From: Sphingobacterium olei
Lineage (GTDB): Bacteria > Bacteroidota > Bacteroidia > Sphingobacteriales > Sphingobacteriaceae
Length of the DNA: 64,000 nucleotides
NCBI RefSeq assembly: GCF_005048855.1
Contig: NZ_SUME01000013.1
Location: 1-64,000, forward strand
Direction of reading: 5' to 3'
Position 1 is the stretch's first letter. Each line of letters starts with the position of its first letter. The translations under genes were made by a program, and so were the position numbers. Positions 15,301 to 22,784 of this stretch are shown here, piece after piece. The notes below the pieces were generated by a model that was not told the DNA's origin, did not search any database, and was given only the letters and a program-made list of their open reading frames with translations.

Positions 15301-17421
15301 AAGCGTCCGAGTCAGACGAAGTTCCTGCAGAGCGTGGATTACCGGTACAACGAACGGGGGTGGCTGGTTGCCATCAACGATCCGGGGCTGGTTGTGGGTT
15401 CTGACTTTAACGACGGGGATGCCGACAGCAATCCCGATCTCTTTGGTATGAGGTTGTCGTATAATACGGATCCGATAGCTCCTCAATACAATGGAAATAT
15501 TGCCTCTATGCAATGGAAGACGAGCAAAGTGCCCTCACAGGACGTTGCACCTCCGCAGATGGGTTATCAGTACCGGTACGATGACATGAACAGGATGACC
15601 ATGGCCTTGTCAGAGAAGAATGGCACGGTAGATAATGCTCATAGTGAGTACCTAAAGTATGACATCAACGGCCGGATCAATTCCCTAGGGCGCTATGCCT
15701 TTACCGGAAATGCCAAACGGCAGATAGACAGCCTCACCTATAGCTATGATGGATACCGTAGTACCAAAATTGACGACATCAGTACGGAGGCTGTAGCTGT
15801 AAAGAACCTGGGTTATCACGATAAGGTGCAGCAGCCCATAGAGCATACATATGACCCGAACGGAAATATGATAGGCGATCTGGGCAAGGGGATCAGCATT
15901 ACCTATACCCGGCGCAACATGCCCCGGACCATTACCTTTGGCACTAACCATAAGCTCGACTTCCTGTATGACCATACAGGCAAAAAACTCAAGGCAACCT
16001 ATACGAACGGTGCTGCAGTATATACCATTGATTATATAGACGGCATACGTTACGAGCAGAACCAGCTCGTATATCTACATACTGCGGAGGGTCGTGCACG
16101 TAGAAACGGAAGCACCTATACATACGAATACGATCTAAAAGACCATCTGGGCAGTGTGCGGGTGACATTTAGACCTGACCCGGGCGATGCGACGCAGACC
16201 ACGGCGCAAGTATTGCAGCAGAACAGCTACTATCCGTACGGTATGCCAATGTATGGCGATGCGGTCAATAACCTGAATCTGGCTTATGTATCCGGAGAGA
16301 AGAGTAAATTTCTGTATTCAGATAAGGAATTATACGATCAGGGCGGATTAAACTGGTTTGACCATGGATCACGTATGTATGATCCGGCTATCGGGCGTTG
16401 GTCGGCAATGGATCCGGCAGAACAATTTGCGAATCCTTATCTGGCGATGGGGAATAATCCGACCATATTTATGGATCCGAATGGAGAATGGATTCATTTG
16501 GCTATTGGAGCATTTATTGGGGGAGTATCTAATTGGTTGTCGAACGGTGCGCAATTTAATGCAAAAGGACTCGGTTATTTCGGTGTAGGAGCAGTTGCCG
16601 GAGCTATAGGAGCTGGTGTAGCAGGAGGAGTGAGTTCTGTATTGGCAGGAGCAGGTAGTTCCTTCGGAGCGGGCTTCATGGGAACAGGTGCGGTAGCAGG
16701 AACTAGTTTTATTAATGGTGCGACAATTGGAGCCTCTACGGGATTGACTTCAGGACTAATAGGAGGAACAGGAAATGGTTTGATCGAAGGCAAAACTTTT
16801 TCACAGGCTTTTGGAAGTGGATTAAAAACTGGGATGTTGGGAGCTGTTTCAGGAGGAGTTCTAGGTGGTCTTGCTGGAGGGGTGCATGCTTCTGTAGATG
16901 GACGTAGGTTTTGGGATGGAGCGACGGTCAACGATGTTGTTTTGCATGACCAAAATATAGTAGCTGTCACTCAGAATGGACGGAACAATTGTCTGCCTGC
17001 ATCTGCAGAGTCGATAGACAGATCACTAGGTGGGAATTCAACTCAAAATTATTGGAGAAACATTGCAGGTGGAAATGCAGATACAAACCCTTTGAGAGAT
17101 GCAGATTTTTGGTTGAATAGTTATGGAAACAATACTAACTATACAGTGACGGGGACTAGTAGTCAATTAAGTAACGCGTCAATTATTAGAAGTTTTTCTT
17201 CGGGTAATAGTGTTGCTTTTACCACCAATACAGGGGGAGCGGTAGCTCATTCCGTAGTTCTACAAAGAGTTACTGAAAGGACTATTACAAAGCTGACCGG
17301 AAGGATTATTAATCAATATATATATCGGGTGATGGATCCCGCATTCGGAAGTTTCAGGAATTTAACCACAGGAACCACCCAAAATCTTAATAATTTGCTT
17401 AATGTTTTTTATATTAGATAG
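12307..17421 (+). CDS. RHS polymorphic toxin: NHL propeller, Ig-like, DUF6443, RHS core, papain-like peptidase tip
   Basis: This 1704-residue secreted protein has a signal peptide ending near residue 25. NHL-type beta-propeller repeats (about 95-385; NHRIRKITPAG repeated) are followed by an Ig-like putative-binding domain (about 385-445) and a Gly/Ser linker near 448. A DUF6443 domain (about 458-600; YYDGMGRTMQTIAWQVSP) precedes YD repeats. The RHS core ends in WFDHGSRMYDPAIGRWSAMD and a DPNGEW junction near 1395. A Gly/Ala-rich hydrophobic segment (about 1400-1530) precedes a tip with NNCLPAS (Cys1562), AHSVV (His1648) and VMDPAF (Asp1677), a plausible papain/C39-like Cys-His-Asp triad. No type IX sorting domain is seen. 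It is likely the effector of the cassette. Confidence 0.82.
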   Translation: MKISIIQIYCYLSLLLAGQALSAAGQSDTLNAHIQSTVPIAPVSTAQAVPQGGMMQPLSSGLPVVSYGSARNFAVNEQIDWSPTNSGGAATFSVTVEQTLTSGYYNPLNTASAADGTLYITNTGYHSILKRTVAGVQTVFAGGNSTAYGYVNGTGTVARFRHPSFLAVDGSGNIFVADQQNHRIRKITPAGVVTVFAGSGSIGSTNGTGTAASFNYPMGLAFDGSGNLYVADAYNHRIRKITPAGVVSTYAGSGTLGLQDGALLTARFNHPMGLIFDGNGDLYVTDRSNHAVRRISSGQVMTVAGNGTIGNVDGQGSAARFNYANNLVVENGNIYMVDMQNHSLRYISPSGYVTTVSTGGQFTNPYGISRTPDGKYHITENTSNRIKKVNIQPAYNISPALPNGLTFDRSTGKISGKLAEVTVSQNYTVTARNASGTATSILTFSVGGSSGGGSNFGSGDRNYILETVPKHPYKTIQAMAGKPVDSVNHHIQYYDGMGRTMQTIAWQVSPTKKDYISHHRPDTTGRLSVGFLPYSISNSNGAYRLQAETEQLSFYTLSGWETNKIVQNTAPFSVSKLHDGNGELVHESGSPGVAWQPTSPGLQGEVNNTVKQRSYLNSSESPLNNTQVVNSVARFKVTSSSSGNTLEVVGRYPNQTLVRQVTRNENLKSYNQNGRHETFKNKEGQILVERTVGRIDGNPRMFTTYYVYDDNGNLAYILPPAAEPDYLVPDIEALNKWCYQYRYNDRGLLIEERSPGLEPVYYVYNAKDQLVATQDPKQRVSHEWSIVKYDVLGRPVVSGFWTNNNTAISRANLQTQVTNHTVLFETRNTNAATHGYSNTAWPTAGGMSYTLVSYYDNYSVVGLPANLNYTAIAGKTRMEYPSRLGTVTKTWTDESAGAVLWTVNYYDDFARLLQSKSTNHLGGVDQVNNNYNFVGELASTTRIHSGSGGQQVTVTDSHVYDHAGRLLEVKQKINALEEITLVSYTYNELGELVDKKLHKRPSQTKFLQSVDYRYNERGWLVAINDPGLVVGSDFNDGDADSNPDLFGMRLSYNTDPIAPQYNGNIASMQWKTSKVPSQDVAPPQMGYQYRYDDMNRMTMALSEKNGTVDNAHSEYLKYDINGRINSLGRYAFTGNAKRQIDSLTYSYDGYRSTKIDDISTEAVAVKNLGYHDKVQQPIEHTYDPNGNMIGDLGKGISITYTRRNMPRTITFGTNHKLDFLYDHTGKKLKATYTNGAAVYTIDYIDGIRYEQNQLVYLHTAEGRARRNGSTYTYEYDLKDHLGSVRVTFRPDPGDATQTTAQVLQQNSYYPYGMPMYGDAVNNLNLAYVSGEKSKFLYSDKELYDQGGLNWFDHGSRMYDPAIGRWSAMDPAEQFANPYLAMGNNPTIFMDPNGEWIHLAIGAFIGGVSNWLSNGAQFNAKGLGYFGVGAVAGAIGAGVAGGVSSVLAGAGSSFGAGFMGTGAVAGTSFINGATIGASTGLTSGLIGGTGNGLIEGKTFSQAFGSGLKTGMLGAVSGGVLGGLAGGVHASVDGRRFWDGATVNDVVLHDQNIVAVTQNGRNNCLPASAESIDRSLGGNSTQNYWRNIAGGNADTNPLRDADFWLNSYGNNTNYTVTGTSSQLSNASIIRSFSSGNSVAFTTNTGGAVAHSVVLQRVTERTITKLTGRIINQYIYRVMDPAFGSFRNLTTGTTQNLNNLLNVFYIR

Positions 17422-17423
17422 CT

Positions 17424-18017
17424 ATGAAGTCTGTTTTTATCTTGATAATTTTGTGTTTAGTTTCATTACGTGTGTATTGCCAGTTTTCTTATGAAAAAAA
17501 AATTGACAGTGTAGCTCTTCTTCAATATGAAGAGTCTCTGATGGAAATTTTTAAAAAAAATATTAAGCGATTTAAACACCTTAAAAAGGAACAGCCGCAG
17601 CGTTTTGTTCACCTTTTTACAATTATACCTGTTTATCCGGACAAACCATTTTCGCAACAGGTCAAAGATAAAGACTTTGTATTTGTTTATTCTCTTGATG
17701 ACAATGGGAATAAACAGATTGCAACTACTTCTAGCTATTTGTTGAATTCGAAAAATCAACTTATAGGCGTATTTGGTTATAATCAGTTCTATAATGTGTT
17801 TTACGAAGGTGAATTATTACGAATGTACAAAGAAAATAAAGTGCTTGAATTGTTGTCCAACAATACTTACGATACGATTGCTTACCTCGATGGATCTAGC
17901 TCTGAGTTTTTAATAGCATTCAAAGATAACGAAATTGTCCTGTTGAAGGTAGGAAAAGAAAAAGTGGAGGAGTGCCCACTAGATGAGGTAAGTTCAAAAC
18001 GTGATGAGAAAGAGTAA
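17424..18017 (+). CDS. Hypothetical exported protein, candidate immunity protein
   Basis: This 197-residue protein starts 2 bases after the RHS toxin stop. It has a signal peptide (MKSVFILIILCLVSLRVYC, then QFSYEKK) and a charged, lysine-rich body (EIFKKNIKRFKHLKKE) followed by strands. I do not recognise a family. Immediate position after a polymorphic toxin, small size, low G+C like the toxin tip, and export to the compartment where an incoming secreted toxin would arrive all fit an immunity role, but this is inference from context. The stop lies in the first copy of a 19-bp tandem duplication. Confidence 0.6.
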   Translation: MKSVFILIILCLVSLRVYCQFSYEKKIDSVALLQYEESLMEIFKKNIKRFKHLKKEQPQRFVHLFTIIPVYPDKPFSQQVKDKDFVFVYSLDDNGNKQIATTSSYLLNSKNQLIGVFGYNQFYNVFYEGELLRMYKENKVLELLSNNTYDTIAYLDGSSSEFLIAFKDNEIVLLKVGKEKVEECPLDEVSSKRDEKE

Positions 18018-18039
18018 TAGTGATGAGAAAGAGTAATAG
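18002..18039 (+). repeat. Perfect 19-bp tandem duplication
   Basis: The sequence TGATGAGAAAGAGTAATAG occurs twice back to back (18002-18020, 18021-18039). The first copy contains the stop of the gene at 17424-18017. A duplication at this junction suggests recent slippage or the scar of gene loss or gain in the immunity region. Confidence 0.95.
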
Positions 18040-18208
18040 CTATTTAATTCTTTTAGTGCGAGTATATGCAGTGCTCGTGCTTAATAGTGAAAAGCTCTTA
18101 TCCTGTATGTACGGAGAAAATACAGAATACGGGTCAAGAGCATACCCTGTTTTTTGTAAGTTTTGCTATATTGTAAGGACTGGATTTATTTGTTTGGAAC
18201 GAGTATAG
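18023..18208 (+). CDS. Doubtful short gene or remnant in immunity region
   Basis: The open frame encodes about 61 residues (MRKSNSYLILLVRVYAVLVL then a Cys- and Tyr-containing tail). Its start lies inside the second copy of the 19-bp duplication, and it has a hydrophobic N-terminus. No family is recognised, and the frame ends without a clear domain. It may be a decayed immunity gene, or not coding at all. Confidence 0.2.
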   Translation: MRKSNSYLILLVRVYAVLVLNSEKLLSCMYGENTEYGSRAYPVFCKFCYIVRTGFICLERV

Positions 18209-18234
18209 AGGGCTTTTGGATAGTAAATTACATT

Positions 18235-18744
18235 ATGGATAACACCTTAAAATGTATTTTATTCTTTTGTATAGTCCTTTTTAGCGGGTGTGATACAAAT
18301 AAAGGACCTTCTTTGTCTGATAGATTTAATGTTCAGATCGAATTGAGTCCCTGGCTTACATTCGACTATCATTCCCGTGTTTTAAAACTGGAGTTCAGAA
18401 AAGATGACATATTGATAGATACAATTCGGTTTACGCAAGAGGAAGACGTTGGTATTAAAAAATCTTTTGAAAAAAACTGTATCGCTTTGATTGAGGGAGA
18501 GTATCGTATAGGGACGCCTCGAATGTATCCGTCTGACGCTATTCTGATGAAAATTTACAGAGATACTCGTGTCATATCTATGTTTCATTGTGTGCCTGAC
18601 TATAAAGGAGTTAACGATATTGAAAAAAGGATTGCATCGTTCAATAAAGTTTTAGTTGATATTATAACAGAAAAAGAGGAATATAAAAAGATGGTGCAAG
18701 AATCCATGGATCGACAGGAAAAATACCATCAATATCTATTTTAA
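18235..18744 (+). CDS. Hypothetical lipoprotein, candidate immunity protein
   Basis: This 169-residue protein starts at the ATG at 18235, which gives a proper lipoprotein signal: MDNTLKCILFFCIVLFSGC with lipobox LFSGC and Cys19. The frame extends upstream to 18163, but that part has no signal logic. The mature part (residues 20-169) has no recognised domain; it is rich in charged residues and ends in a helical tail. It is the last gene of the RHS cassette and is low in G+C. Membrane-anchored immunity to a secreted peptidase toxin is plausible but unproven. It is convergent with the gspF gene 18 bases away. Confidence 0.6.
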   Translation: MDNTLKCILFFCIVLFSGCDTNKGPSLSDRFNVQIELSPWLTFDYHSRVLKLEFRKDDILIDTIRFTQEEDVGIKKSFEKNCIALIEGEYRIGTPRMYPSDAILMKIYRDTRVISMFHCVPDYKGVNDIEKRIASFNKVLVDIITEKEEYKKMVQESMDRQEKYHQYLF

Positions 18745-18762
18745 GTTAGTTTATAGTCATTT

Positions 18763-19908
18763 CTAAAAACTATTACTCATCTGGAACATCGGTAGGTACA
18801 TAGCGATCAAAATCAACCCCACAACCAGTCCTAAAAAAATAATGATCAATGGCTCAAGCACCGTAGAAATAGTGGAGGTCTTGTATTCCACTTCCTCGGT
18901 GAGTTGGGTAGCAATCTTATCGAAAAAGAAATCCAGTCTATTTACTTCTTCACCTACTTTGATCAGCTGCACAATCTTACCGGGATAGAAATCAAATTTT
19001 GCCAAACTGTTGTGCAGACTCTCACCGTGAAGGATAAGATCTTCGGTCTGCAGCAGGGATTGTTGAATGGGATAGAAATCCGACATCTGCCGTACCAGCT
19101 GTATGGCCTGCAACAAGGGGGTATTTGTGCTTACCAGCAGCCGCATCGTATTGGCAAAGCGCGCCAAATGGATCTTACGGATAATGTCGCCAGCAACGGG
19201 AAGCTTCAAGAGTATGGTAGATGACCACTTGCGGTACCATACCTTCTTTCTGCTGCTGTATAGTCCAAAGGCAATTACGGCAAAGAACAACATGGCCCAC
19301 CAAAAGGTTTGATCTAAAAAATTGGATACATCGAGGATAAAGCCGGTAATCCAAGGCAGCTCTCCGCCAAATCGGGTAAACACATCGGCGAACATCGGTA
19401 CCACAAACTTAAGCATAAAGAATACTGCCCCCATAGAGGTACACAACACGATCAGCGGATAGGTGAGAGCGGATATTATTTTGCGTCGTTGCGCAATCTT
19501 ATTTTTATAATAATCGGCCAGCTCTTTGAGCACTTCGCCTAACTTTCCGGTTTCTTCACCGATCTGTATGCTATAATATTCGTAATCGCTAAATTTCCCT
19601 CTTTTTTTGCGTAAGGCCTCGGAAAGGGGATCGCCCTGCAATACCTGCTCCCGGATTTCATGGAAGAGCTGCCCTTCTTTTGTTTTTTTTTGATCGATAA
19701 GCACCAATTCGAAGGCGGTCTTCAGATCGACTCCGGATAATAAAAGCATACTCAGCTCGATGTAGAACTCTTCTTTCTTTCGGTCGCCCAGCTGCTTACT
19801 GCCAAAGCTGATATCTTTATTGAGCAATGCCAACAGATCAAACGAAGGCGCCTTTTCGGACGAAACTGCTTTCTTCTTTTTATAGGATGAAATATCAATC
19901 TGCGACAT
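18763..19908 (-). CDS. gspF: Type II secretion inner-membrane platform protein, GspF/PilC-like
   Basis: This 381-residue polytopic protein contains two T2SSF domains. The first has LSMLLLSGVDLKTAFELV (about 51-68) and GEETGKLGEVLKELADYY (about 116-133); the second has RFANTMRLLVSTNTPLLQAI (about 249-268) and LIKVGEEVNRLDFFFDKIA. Three hydrophobic segments lie at about 143-172, 198-217 and 345-373. An N-terminal extension of about 45 residues is basic. GspF couples the ATPase to the pseudopilus base. It is the last gene of the right-hand operon, 5 bases after the pseudopilin gene. Confidence 0.9.
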   Translation of the reverse strand: MSQIDISSYKKKKAVSSEKAPSFDLLALLNKDISFGSKQLGDRKKEEFYIELSMLLLSGVDLKTAFELVLIDQKKTKEGQLFHEIREQVLQGDPLSEALRKKRGKFSDYEYYSIQIGEETGKLGEVLKELADYYKNKIAQRRKIISALTYPLIVLCTSMGAVFFMLKFVVPMFADVFTRFGGELPWITGFILDVSNFLDQTFWWAMLFFAVIAFGLYSSRKKVWYRKWSSTILLKLPVAGDIIRKIHLARFANTMRLLVSTNTPLLQAIQLVRQMSDFYPIQQSLLQTEDLILHGESLHNSLAKFDFYPGKIVQLIKVGEEVNRLDFFFDKIATQLTEEVEYKTSTISTVLEPLIIIFLGLVVGLILIAMYLPMFQMSNSF

Positions 19909-19913
19909 AGGCT

Positions 19914-20408
19914 CTACTCGATGGGAATAACTCCAGTTAACTGTAGGGATGAATATTGTTTGTATATATGTAAAGGTACGGTTTTATCGTCGATCTGCAA
20001 CGGAATGGTATACGACTGGATCAGGTTGCTTTCGAAATTTCCGCTGGATACAAAATCATACTGGGGTATGTCATAGCTGATCAGAAAGCTGTCGGTACGC
20101 AATGCATACTGCTCGCGGAGGATAAGGGAATCCAGAAAGGTATAATCGATGTATCCTACGGAATCTTTAAGACGCAATACCGCTTGATCTAAAAATATGC
20201 TGTCGGCACGATAGCTGTCTACCTTGATACGGTGCCGGAAAAGATCAACGGAATACTGATCTCTTTTTTTGATCTGCTGATCGGATAGTAAGCGGTTAAA
20301 GGTTGAAAAGGCGTAATAGGCAAATGCGCTTAATATCGCAACAAGCAACATCGCTATGGTTACTTCCAGTAGGGTAAAGGCGGCTAATTGATGTCGATGG
20401 TGTCGCAT
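19914..20408 (-). CDS. Minor pseudopilin, GspJ/GspH-like
   Basis: The protein has 164 residues. Its N-terminus MRHHRHQLAAFTLLEVTIAM is a prepilin leader with cleavage expected at A^FTLLE (Glu at +5), followed by a hydrophobic helix to about residue 34. The rest is beta-rich with Asp/Ser/Tyr content, and the family assignment beyond pseudopilin is uncertain. It lies between the gspF gene (5 bases) and, upstream, a 125-base gap containing a palindromic repeat that separates it from the next pseudopilin gene. Confidence 0.72.
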   Translation of the reverse strand: MRHHRHQLAAFTLLEVTIAMLLVAILSAFAYYAFSTFNRLLSDQQIKKRDQYSVDLFRHRIKVDSYRADSIFLDQAVLRLKDSVGYIDYTFLDSLILREQYALRTDSFLISYDIPQYDFVSSGNFESNLIQSYTIPLQIDDKTVPLHIYKQYSSLQLTGVIPIE

Positions 20409-20467
20409 GCGTAAAAATAAATATAAAGCGTGTAATTTAAAGTTTTTTTGTTTTCATTCGTCGAGAA

Positions 20468-20569
20468 AGATTGCCACGTCGTACCTCCTCGCAATGACGA
20501 TTATAGTGTTAGTGAAGACGTACAATCTCCGCGTCATTGCGAACCTGAGGTACGAAGGTGTGGCAATCT
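20468..20569. repeat. Palindromic dispersed repeat overlapping a pseudopilin 3' end
   Basis: The left arm runs from AGATTGCCACGTCG to CTCGCAATGACG and the right arm from CGTCATTGCGAACCTGAGG to GTGTGGCAATCT. The arms pair imperfectly over about 35 bases with a 30-base centre. It matches the element at 1163-1251. The right arm overlaps the end of the gene at 20534-20920 and supplies its last residues and stop codon. Confidence 0.85.
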
Positions 20570-20920
20570 AAGTTGAATCTCTATAACACTGTCGATAACG
20601 GCATGATCGGCGAGGCGTTCGGCGTAGACGGTTACTTTTGTGAGGTCGGGGTATGCTGTGAGAGGTTCTTCTTCGAGGTAATAAACCACACTATCGATGG
20701 TCTGGGTAGGCGGAATGTCTTCGTCTTGCCGGTATTGAAATAGGATATCCTGCATCTGGGCCTGAATGGTTTTGGATTCCCGGGATCTGCTGCTACTGGT
20801 TAAGTTAGCAAAGATCATCATGCCTACGGCAAACACACTGAGCAGGATGACCATCGCAATTAGTACCTCGACCAACGTAGAGGCTTTTAATCTTCGTCGC
20901 GTTATCTTCATCGTCTTCAT
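20534..20920 (-). CDS. Minor pseudopilin, GspI-like, with repeat-derived C-terminus
   Basis: The protein has 128 residues. The leader MKTMKITRRRLKA and the helix STLVEVLIAMVILLSVFAVG form a prepilin signal (Glu at +5, cleavage after Ala). The start at 20920 overlaps the upstream stop in an ATGA arrangement. The last ten or so residues (LPHLRTSGSQ) and the stop are encoded within the arm of the palindromic repeat 20468-20569, so the original C-terminus appears replaced or truncated. GspI proteins are usually about 120-130 residues, so most of the domain may survive. Confidence 0.72.
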   Translation of the reverse strand: MKTMKITRRRLKASTLVEVLIAMVILLSVFAVGMMIFANLTSSSRSRESKTIQAQMQDILFQYRQDEDIPPTQTIDSVVYYLEEEPLTAYPDLTKVTVYAERLADHAVIDSVIEIQLRLPHLRTSGSQ

Positions 20921-22197
20921 TCCAGCCAGGTTAGTATACTATTCGGTACATTCTTTTCTTCTTTTTGCCAGGCATAGCTCTGCAGGAAGAAGGGATGGCG
21001 TGCCGATCGATCAAGGTTGATATCGATCAGGAAGTTCTCGTACAGGGAGCTGGGGGTCTGCGTAATAAAACGATAACAGTACGTGCTGCCTCTTACGGTT
21101 AAGGGTTTCGTGTATTTGAGCATCCCAAATGCAATGAGCTCGCCCGTTACTAAACTGTTTTCACCTAGGCTCAGCATGTGGGGTACGGAACTCCGCTTTT
21201 CTTCATAAAGCAGGACACTCCCAGCGATGGAGCCATCTTTGCCTATCTTTAACGCTCTGCGGAACTCTTCGTCTTCGGCAAATAATACCAAGGCAGATGG
21301 ATACGAGAGGTGTACTTCATCGCCCACAATAAGGGAGTCTGTAGCGAAGAGTTGTACACTTCCACGAAAGCCCTTGTCGACTCGTATGGTGGGGGCGATG
21401 CAGATGATGTGTTCTAGGGTGCAGTCGGCAGTAATATGGATCAGCGTGTCGCTGGATAGCATGATATTGCCTTCTATTGCTTGATTAGAAAGCCATAGCG
21501 CTGCTTCGCTGTAAACGTATTGCGTGGGCTCTTTAAAGGAACGGAAATGTTGGGAAAATTGAAGCATCGAAGGGCTTAAAAAAGTGCTGCTATCCAGTCC
21601 TTCGGTTAACGGCTGCAAACGTTGCTTATCGATGGCGGGTAAAGCACGCTCGCTGAACTTCTTTTTGCCTTCGATAATTTCTTCTTTTCCATCGAAAAAC
21701 TTGCCGTCAACGAATGCGGGTTTGATGCCGGCTTGAGGCAGGTAAGCGGTGCCGATAATCGTGGTACGGCCGCTTACTGATAGGTTACGGTCTTCATCAG
21801 AAACATACAGTACGGTACTGTCGATGCTTTCCAGACCGAGCAGGAAAGCACGCTTAATGCTGTCGTGCTGATAAATAGCCGTCAAAGTTACTTTGTCATA
21901 CAACCCCCAGTTTTCTTTCTGCACACGCAGGCTGTCGCCTGCATAAAGCACATCGGCCCATACGGTGTCACTGGGAGAAAGATACACCGATTTGGAAAGT
22001 TCGAAACCCGAGGTAATAAGATTTAATAAACGGTCCTGATGCTGGATCTTACTATCTTGCTGCCTGTAAAAACTGTATAGGTAGATCAGCGAACCAAGGA
22101 TAATGGTAATGATCAACGAGATAATCAATGTAAGCTGTAGCGCCGAAGCAGTCAGCTTTTTACTTACTTGTTTTTCTTCGAAAACAATTTCTGCCAT
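20917..22197 (-). CDS. PilX/GspK-like membrane-anchored pseudopilus protein
   Basis: The protein has 426 residues. The short leader MAEIVFEEKQVSKKLTA is followed by a hydrophobic helix SALQLTLIISLIITIILGSLIYLY, with Ala at the expected cleavage position but no clear Glu at +5, which is the characteristic exception in GspK-type tip pseudopilins. The large exported domain is beta-rich with repeated strand patterns (residues about 220-360, ADCTLEHIICIAPTIRVD), reminiscent of right-handed beta-helix proteins. Position between MORN and GspI-like genes supports a role at the pseudopilus tip. It overlaps the upstream gene by 34 bases. Confidence 0.62.
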   Translation of the reverse strand: MAEIVFEEKQVSKKLTASALQLTLIISLIITIILGSLIYLYSFYRQQDSKIQHQDRLLNLITSGFELSKSVYLSPSDTVWADVLYAGDSLRVQKENWGLYDKVTLTAIYQHDSIKRAFLLGLESIDSTVLYVSDEDRNLSVSGRTTIIGTAYLPQAGIKPAFVDGKFFDGKEEIIEGKKKFSERALPAIDKQRLQPLTEGLDSSTFLSPSMLQFSQHFRSFKEPTQYVYSEAALWLSNQAIEGNIMLSSDTLIHITADCTLEHIICIAPTIRVDKGFRGSVQLFATDSLIVGDEVHLSYPSALVLFAEDEEFRRALKIGKDGSIAGSVLLYEEKRSSVPHMLSLGENSLVTGELIAFGMLKYTKPLTVRGSTYCYRFITQTPSSLYENFLIDINLDRSARHPFFLQSYAWQKEEKNVPNSILTWLE

Positions 22198-22784
22198 TGC
22201 TGTCCGATGTAATGACCAGTTCTCCTGAATATATTCTGATCGATGTATGCTTCTTTGGAGATTTCGTTGCCCTCTTGATAGTAGGTGGTGGAAAATGTAC
22301 TATCCTGTGGTAGACGCATAACAACCTTCCCATTTCGTCTGCCGGCTTTAAGCTTTCCCATTTCCAAGGTATTGCCTTTTTCGTCGTACAAACTATATGC
22401 TCCGGTTTCTTGCCCTTTTTTCCAGTGGCTCTGCTTTTTGAGGATGCCGTCGTCGGTCCACTCTGTCCAGGTTCCGGTTTTTAAACCTTTCTTAAATTGA
22501 CCTTTGTAAGCAAGTTCATTATCAGGGTAATAATGCAGGTAGTCTCCATGCAGTAATTTACCCGAATAGTCGCCCTGTGTTTCATGGATTTTGCGCGAAG
22601 CATACCAGAAATAGGTGTTGTCGGGCGAGGTCTTTTTGTGTATTTCTTTTGTCTGGAATATAATTTTATGTTGATGATCGGTATGGATAGTCACCTTATT
22701 ATTGTCCATGACGTCCATATAGTTTTGTGCCCATAAGGGGCTACAGCATGTGATCAAGAAAATAAGGATTCCTATAAACTTCAT
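22164..22784 (-). CDS. Exported MORN-repeat (YwqK-like) protein
   Basis: The protein has 206 residues. A signal peptide (MKFIGILIFLITCCSPLWAQ) is followed by MORN-type repeats: GDYSGKLLHGDYLHYYPDN, AYKGQFKKGLKTGTWTEW, KKQSHWKKGQETGAYSLYDE, and one more. MORN repeats of this class (YwqK family) are common exported proteins in Bacteroidota; their function is unclear and the antitoxin label sometimes used for them is not supported here. Overlap with both neighbours (4 bases with the upstream gene, 34 with the downstream) places it firmly in the secretion operon, where it is not a standard component. Confidence 0.75.
   Translation of the reverse strand: MKFIGILIFLITCCSPLWAQNYMDVMDNNKVTIHTDHQHKIIFQTKEIHKKTSPDNTYFWYASRKIHETQGDYSGKLLHGDYLHYYPDNELAYKGQFKKGLKTGTWTEWTDDGILKKQSHWKKGQETGAYSLYDEKGNTLEMGKLKAGRRNGKVVMRLPQDSTFSTTYYQEGNEISKEAYIDQNIFRRTGHYIGQQWQKLFSKKNK

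Noticed and set aside
16575..16970. Minus-strand proline/alanine-rich frame
   Set aside because: It is the reverse of the Gly/Ala-rich region of the RHS toxin gene.
8749..17421. Type IX secretion C-terminal domain in the RHS proteins
   Set aside because: Neither C-terminus shows a type IX sorting motif: the first ends FGNVAETVPFY and the second ends in the putative peptidase tip.
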